From assembly GCF_029968015.1 (NCBI RefSeq), contig NZ_JASCIS010000039.1, forward strand, positions 1 to 64,000: DNA of 64,000 nt. Direction: 5' to 3'. The notes under the pieces were generated by a model that was not told the origin of the DNA, did not search any database, and was given only the letters and a program-made list of their open reading frames with translations. This DNA comes from Streptomyces luteolus. GTDB lineage: Bacteria > Actinomycetota > Actinomycetes > Streptomycetales > Streptomycetaceae. Below are positions 62,666 to 64,000 of this stretch, piece after piece. The position numbers and the translations under genes are program-made. The first letter of the stretch is position 1, and every line of letters starts with the position of its first letter.

Positions 62666-62699
62666 GGCACCCTCCGCGCCTGGTGGTGGACGGGCCGGC

Positions 62700-63485
62700 T
62701 CAGTAGTTGCCGAGACCGCCGCAGACGTTCAGGGCCTGGGCGGTCACCGCGTTGGCGCCCTCGCCGACCAGGTAGTCGACCATCGCCGCGACCTCGCCGG
62801 CTTCCACGTAACGGCCGATCGGCGCGCGGGCGCTGATCCGCCGATGAGTCTCCTCCTCGTCCACGCCCCAGATCGCCGCGTAGTGCTCACGCACACGCTC
62901 GGCCATCGGCGTCTCGACGAACCCCGGACAGACCGCGTTCACCGTGATGCCGGTCCTGGCCAGCTCCAGGCCGAGCGCCTTGGAGAAGCCGACGACGCCG
63001 TGCTTGGAGGCCGAGTACGGACTGGCGTGGACGACGCCCTGCTTGCCGCCGGTGGACGCGATGTTGATCACCCGGCCCCAAGTCTTGTCCTTGAGGCCGC
63101 CCCGGGTCAGCACCTGCTTGGTGACGAGGAAGACGCTGTTCAAATTGGTGTTGATGACGTCGAACCAGAGCTCGTCCTCGATCTCGGCGGTGCTGCCACC
63201 GCCGGGCCGGCCCGCGTTGTTGACCAGGATGTCGATCGGGCCGAAGCGTTCGACAGCCGCGTCCACGAGCTCCCGGATCTGCTCCGGCACCCGCACGTCG
63301 CAGGACCGCCCGTCCACGTCCATGCCCTGGTCGCGCAGCTCCTTGACGGTGGCAGCCACGGATTCGTGGTGCCGTGCGCAGAGGTAGACGCTGATGCCCT
63401 GCCGGCCCAGGCTCTTGGCGATCTCCAGGCCCATGCCACTGGTCGCTCCGGTGACCAGCGCCACGCGCCGCGTGCCGTCCCCCAT
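62700..63485 (-). CDS. polyketide C9 ketoreductase (ActIII type)
   Basis: A 261-residue SDR ketoreductase. With this start the catalytic residues are Ser144, Tyr157 and Lys161, and the stereocontrol PGG motif is at 94-96, the same numbers as in actinorhodin ActIII. The cofactor motif is VTGATSGMG. It reduces the C9 carbonyl of the nascent chain. GAGAGAGGA precedes the ATG. A candidate SARP site lies 84 bases upstream, so it is probably the first gene of the polyketide operon. Confidence 0.94.
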   Translation of the reverse strand: MGDGTRRVALVTGATSGMGLEIAKSLGRQGISVYLCARHHESVAATVKELRDQGMDVDGRSCDVRVPEQIRELVDAAVERFGPIDILVNNAGRPGGGSTAEIEDELWFDVINTNLNSVFLVTKQVLTRGGLKDKTWGRVINIASTGGKQGVVHASPYSASKHGVVGFSKALGLELARTGITVNAVCPGFVETPMAERVREHYAAIWGVDEEETHRRISARAPIGRYVEAGEVAAMVDYLVGEGANAVTAQALNVCGGLGNY

Positions 63486-63568
63486 GATCAGTCCTCTCTC
63501 GGGCCTGCCGTGACAGCCCGGGTGTATCGGCCTTTGCCTGCGAACCGAACTCCACGCTGGCCGGGGGG

Positions 63569-63597
63569 TCTCGAACCCGAATCCAAGTGGACTGGAA
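63569..63597 (-). promoter_or_regulatory. candidate SARP binding site for the PKS operon
   Basis: Read on the minus strand: TTCCAGT, four bases, TTGGATT, four bases, TTCGAGA. Three heptamers at exact 11-bp spacing lie 84 bases before the ketoreductase start. Confidence 0.65.
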
Positions 63598-63620
63598 GGC
63601 ACAGAGCACCTGAGTCCGAC

Positions 63621-63653
63621 CGGAGCCGTGCCGGAGCCGTGCCGGAGCCGTGC
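63621..63653. repeat. 11-bp tandem repeat in divergent promoter
   Basis: Three exact copies of CGGAGCCGTGC (33 bp) lie midway between the two candidate SARP sites. The 11-bp period equals one helical turn and the SARP spacing, so it may take part in activator binding, though the heptamer itself differs. Confidence 0.8.
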
Positions 63654-63679
63654 CGCAGCGGTCCGGGGCCCGAGGCGCG

Positions 63680-63708
63680 TTCGAGCGAACTTCGAGGGGA
63701 CTTGGACA
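63680..63708 (+). promoter_or_regulatory. candidate SARP binding site for the rightward gene
   Basis: TTCGAGC, GAAC, TTCGAGG, GGAC, TTGGACA: three heptamers with four-base spacers on the plus strand, about 75 bases before the ATG at 63782. This is the closest match in the window to the ActII-ORF4 binding pattern. Confidence 0.7.
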
Positions 63709-63781
63709 CACGCGCCCGACGGTGACGGGGCCGACGGCACAGCAGGACCGGCTCGGCACCCTCCACCGAAAGGGGTCAGGC

Positions 63782-64000
63782 ATGACGAGCATGCGCAGCA
63801 GCACACCGGACGAGCGCACGCCCGACGAGCGCGCGAGCAAGGAGCGTGCACTGAACGACCAGGTCCGCAACAAGCACGAGCTGTACGTGGAGGTCCAGCA
63901 GTTCTACGCGCGCCAGGCGCAGTTGCTCGACGCACGGAAACTGGAAGGCTACGCCGAGACGTTCACCGAAGACGCCGAGTTCGCCCACACGCCGGGCTGC
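63782..64000 (+). CDS. NTF2/SnoaL-like protein, cut by window end
   Basis: The first 73 codons are present and the frame is open at the end of the window. After a charged start (STPDERTPDERASKERAL) comes YVEVQQFYARQAQLLDARKLEGYAETFTEDAEFAHTPG, typical of NTF2/SnoaL-like alpha+beta proteins and dioxygenase beta subunits, some of which are polyketide cyclases or tailoring proteins. AAAGGGGTC precedes the ATG. It is divergent from the ketoreductase and sits behind a strong SARP-type site. Confidence 0.8.
   Translation, partial: MTSMRSSTPDERTPDERASKERALNDQVRNKHELYVEVQQFYARQAQLLDARKLEGYAETFTEDAEFAHTPGC

Overview
The window is high-GC actinomycete DNA, almost certainly Streptomyces: nearly every codon ends in G or C, GTG starts are common, many genes overlap by ATGA or GTGA, and there are SARP regulators, rare TTA (bldA) codons, ActIII/ActI/ActVII/ActIV-type polyketide genes and JadR1/AfsR-type regulators. 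It is almost wholly specialised-metabolism DNA and appears to hold two biosynthetic blocks joined by a worn middle region.

Left block (about 0.15-30.35 kb): a nitrogen-nitrogen bond module of the fosfazinomycin/kinamycin type. A ferredoxin, a 641-residue protein of unknown function, an amidase, a PuuA-like glutamine synthetase, a PurB-like lyase and a GNAT acetyltransferase lie head to tail at 151-7151. The matching nitrous-acid pair, a CreE-like flavoprotein and a CreD-like lyase, lies apart at 26890-30350. Between them are genes of the sort found in angucycline/diazobenzofluorene pathways: two aromatic-ring FAD hydroxylases, an epoxide-hydrolase-like protein with an Asp nucleophile, an NmrA-like and an SDR reductase, an O-methyltransferase-like protein that could be an AlpH-type hydrazine-coupling enzyme, two AhpD-fold proteins (one without its cysteines), a PuuD-like gamma-glutamyl hydrolase, a membrane acyltransferase and an MFS exporter. 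Regulators are an atypical OmpR protein, a large SARP-NB-ARC protein with a TTA codon and an ECF sigma factor. The expected logic is aspartate to nitrous acid (CreE/CreD), N-N bond formation on aspartate by an unidentified enzyme, acetylation and fumarate loss to acetylhydrazine, transfer to glutamate, attachment to a polyketide, then removal of the glutamyl group.

Middle (about 30.4-41.4 kb): mixed genes and relics. These are a decapitated thioredoxin-reductase-like remnant, an epoxide hydrolase pseudogene, an MFS exporter, a PLP dehydratase, a coupled ACP-ketosynthase-MMPL operon, and an aldo/keto reductase with a divergent regulator.

Right block (about 41.8-64 kb): a type II polyketide cluster of the actinorhodin/benzoisochromanequinone kind. 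Minus-strand genes from 63485 down to 51788 run KR (ActIII), a broken biotin carrier, KS-alpha, CLF, ACP, aromatase (ActVII type), metallo-beta-lactamase cyclase (ActIV type), a secreted protein, a flavin reductase (ActVB type), a HAPMO-type Baeyer-Villiger monooxygenase and a BBE-type oxidase. The other side has a SARP with a TTA codon, a frame-damaged carboxyltransferase, an ActVA-ORF5-type hydroxylase, a TetR/WrbA divergent pair, and an operon of two related unknown proteins, a lipocalin-like protein, an MDR reductase and an esterase. Heptamer repeats with 11-bp spacing, typical of SARP sites, stand in front of three transcription units here.

Whether the N-N module serves this type II PKS or another PKS lying left of the window cannot be settled from these 64 kb. 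All functions are inferred by reading sequences; no searches were run.
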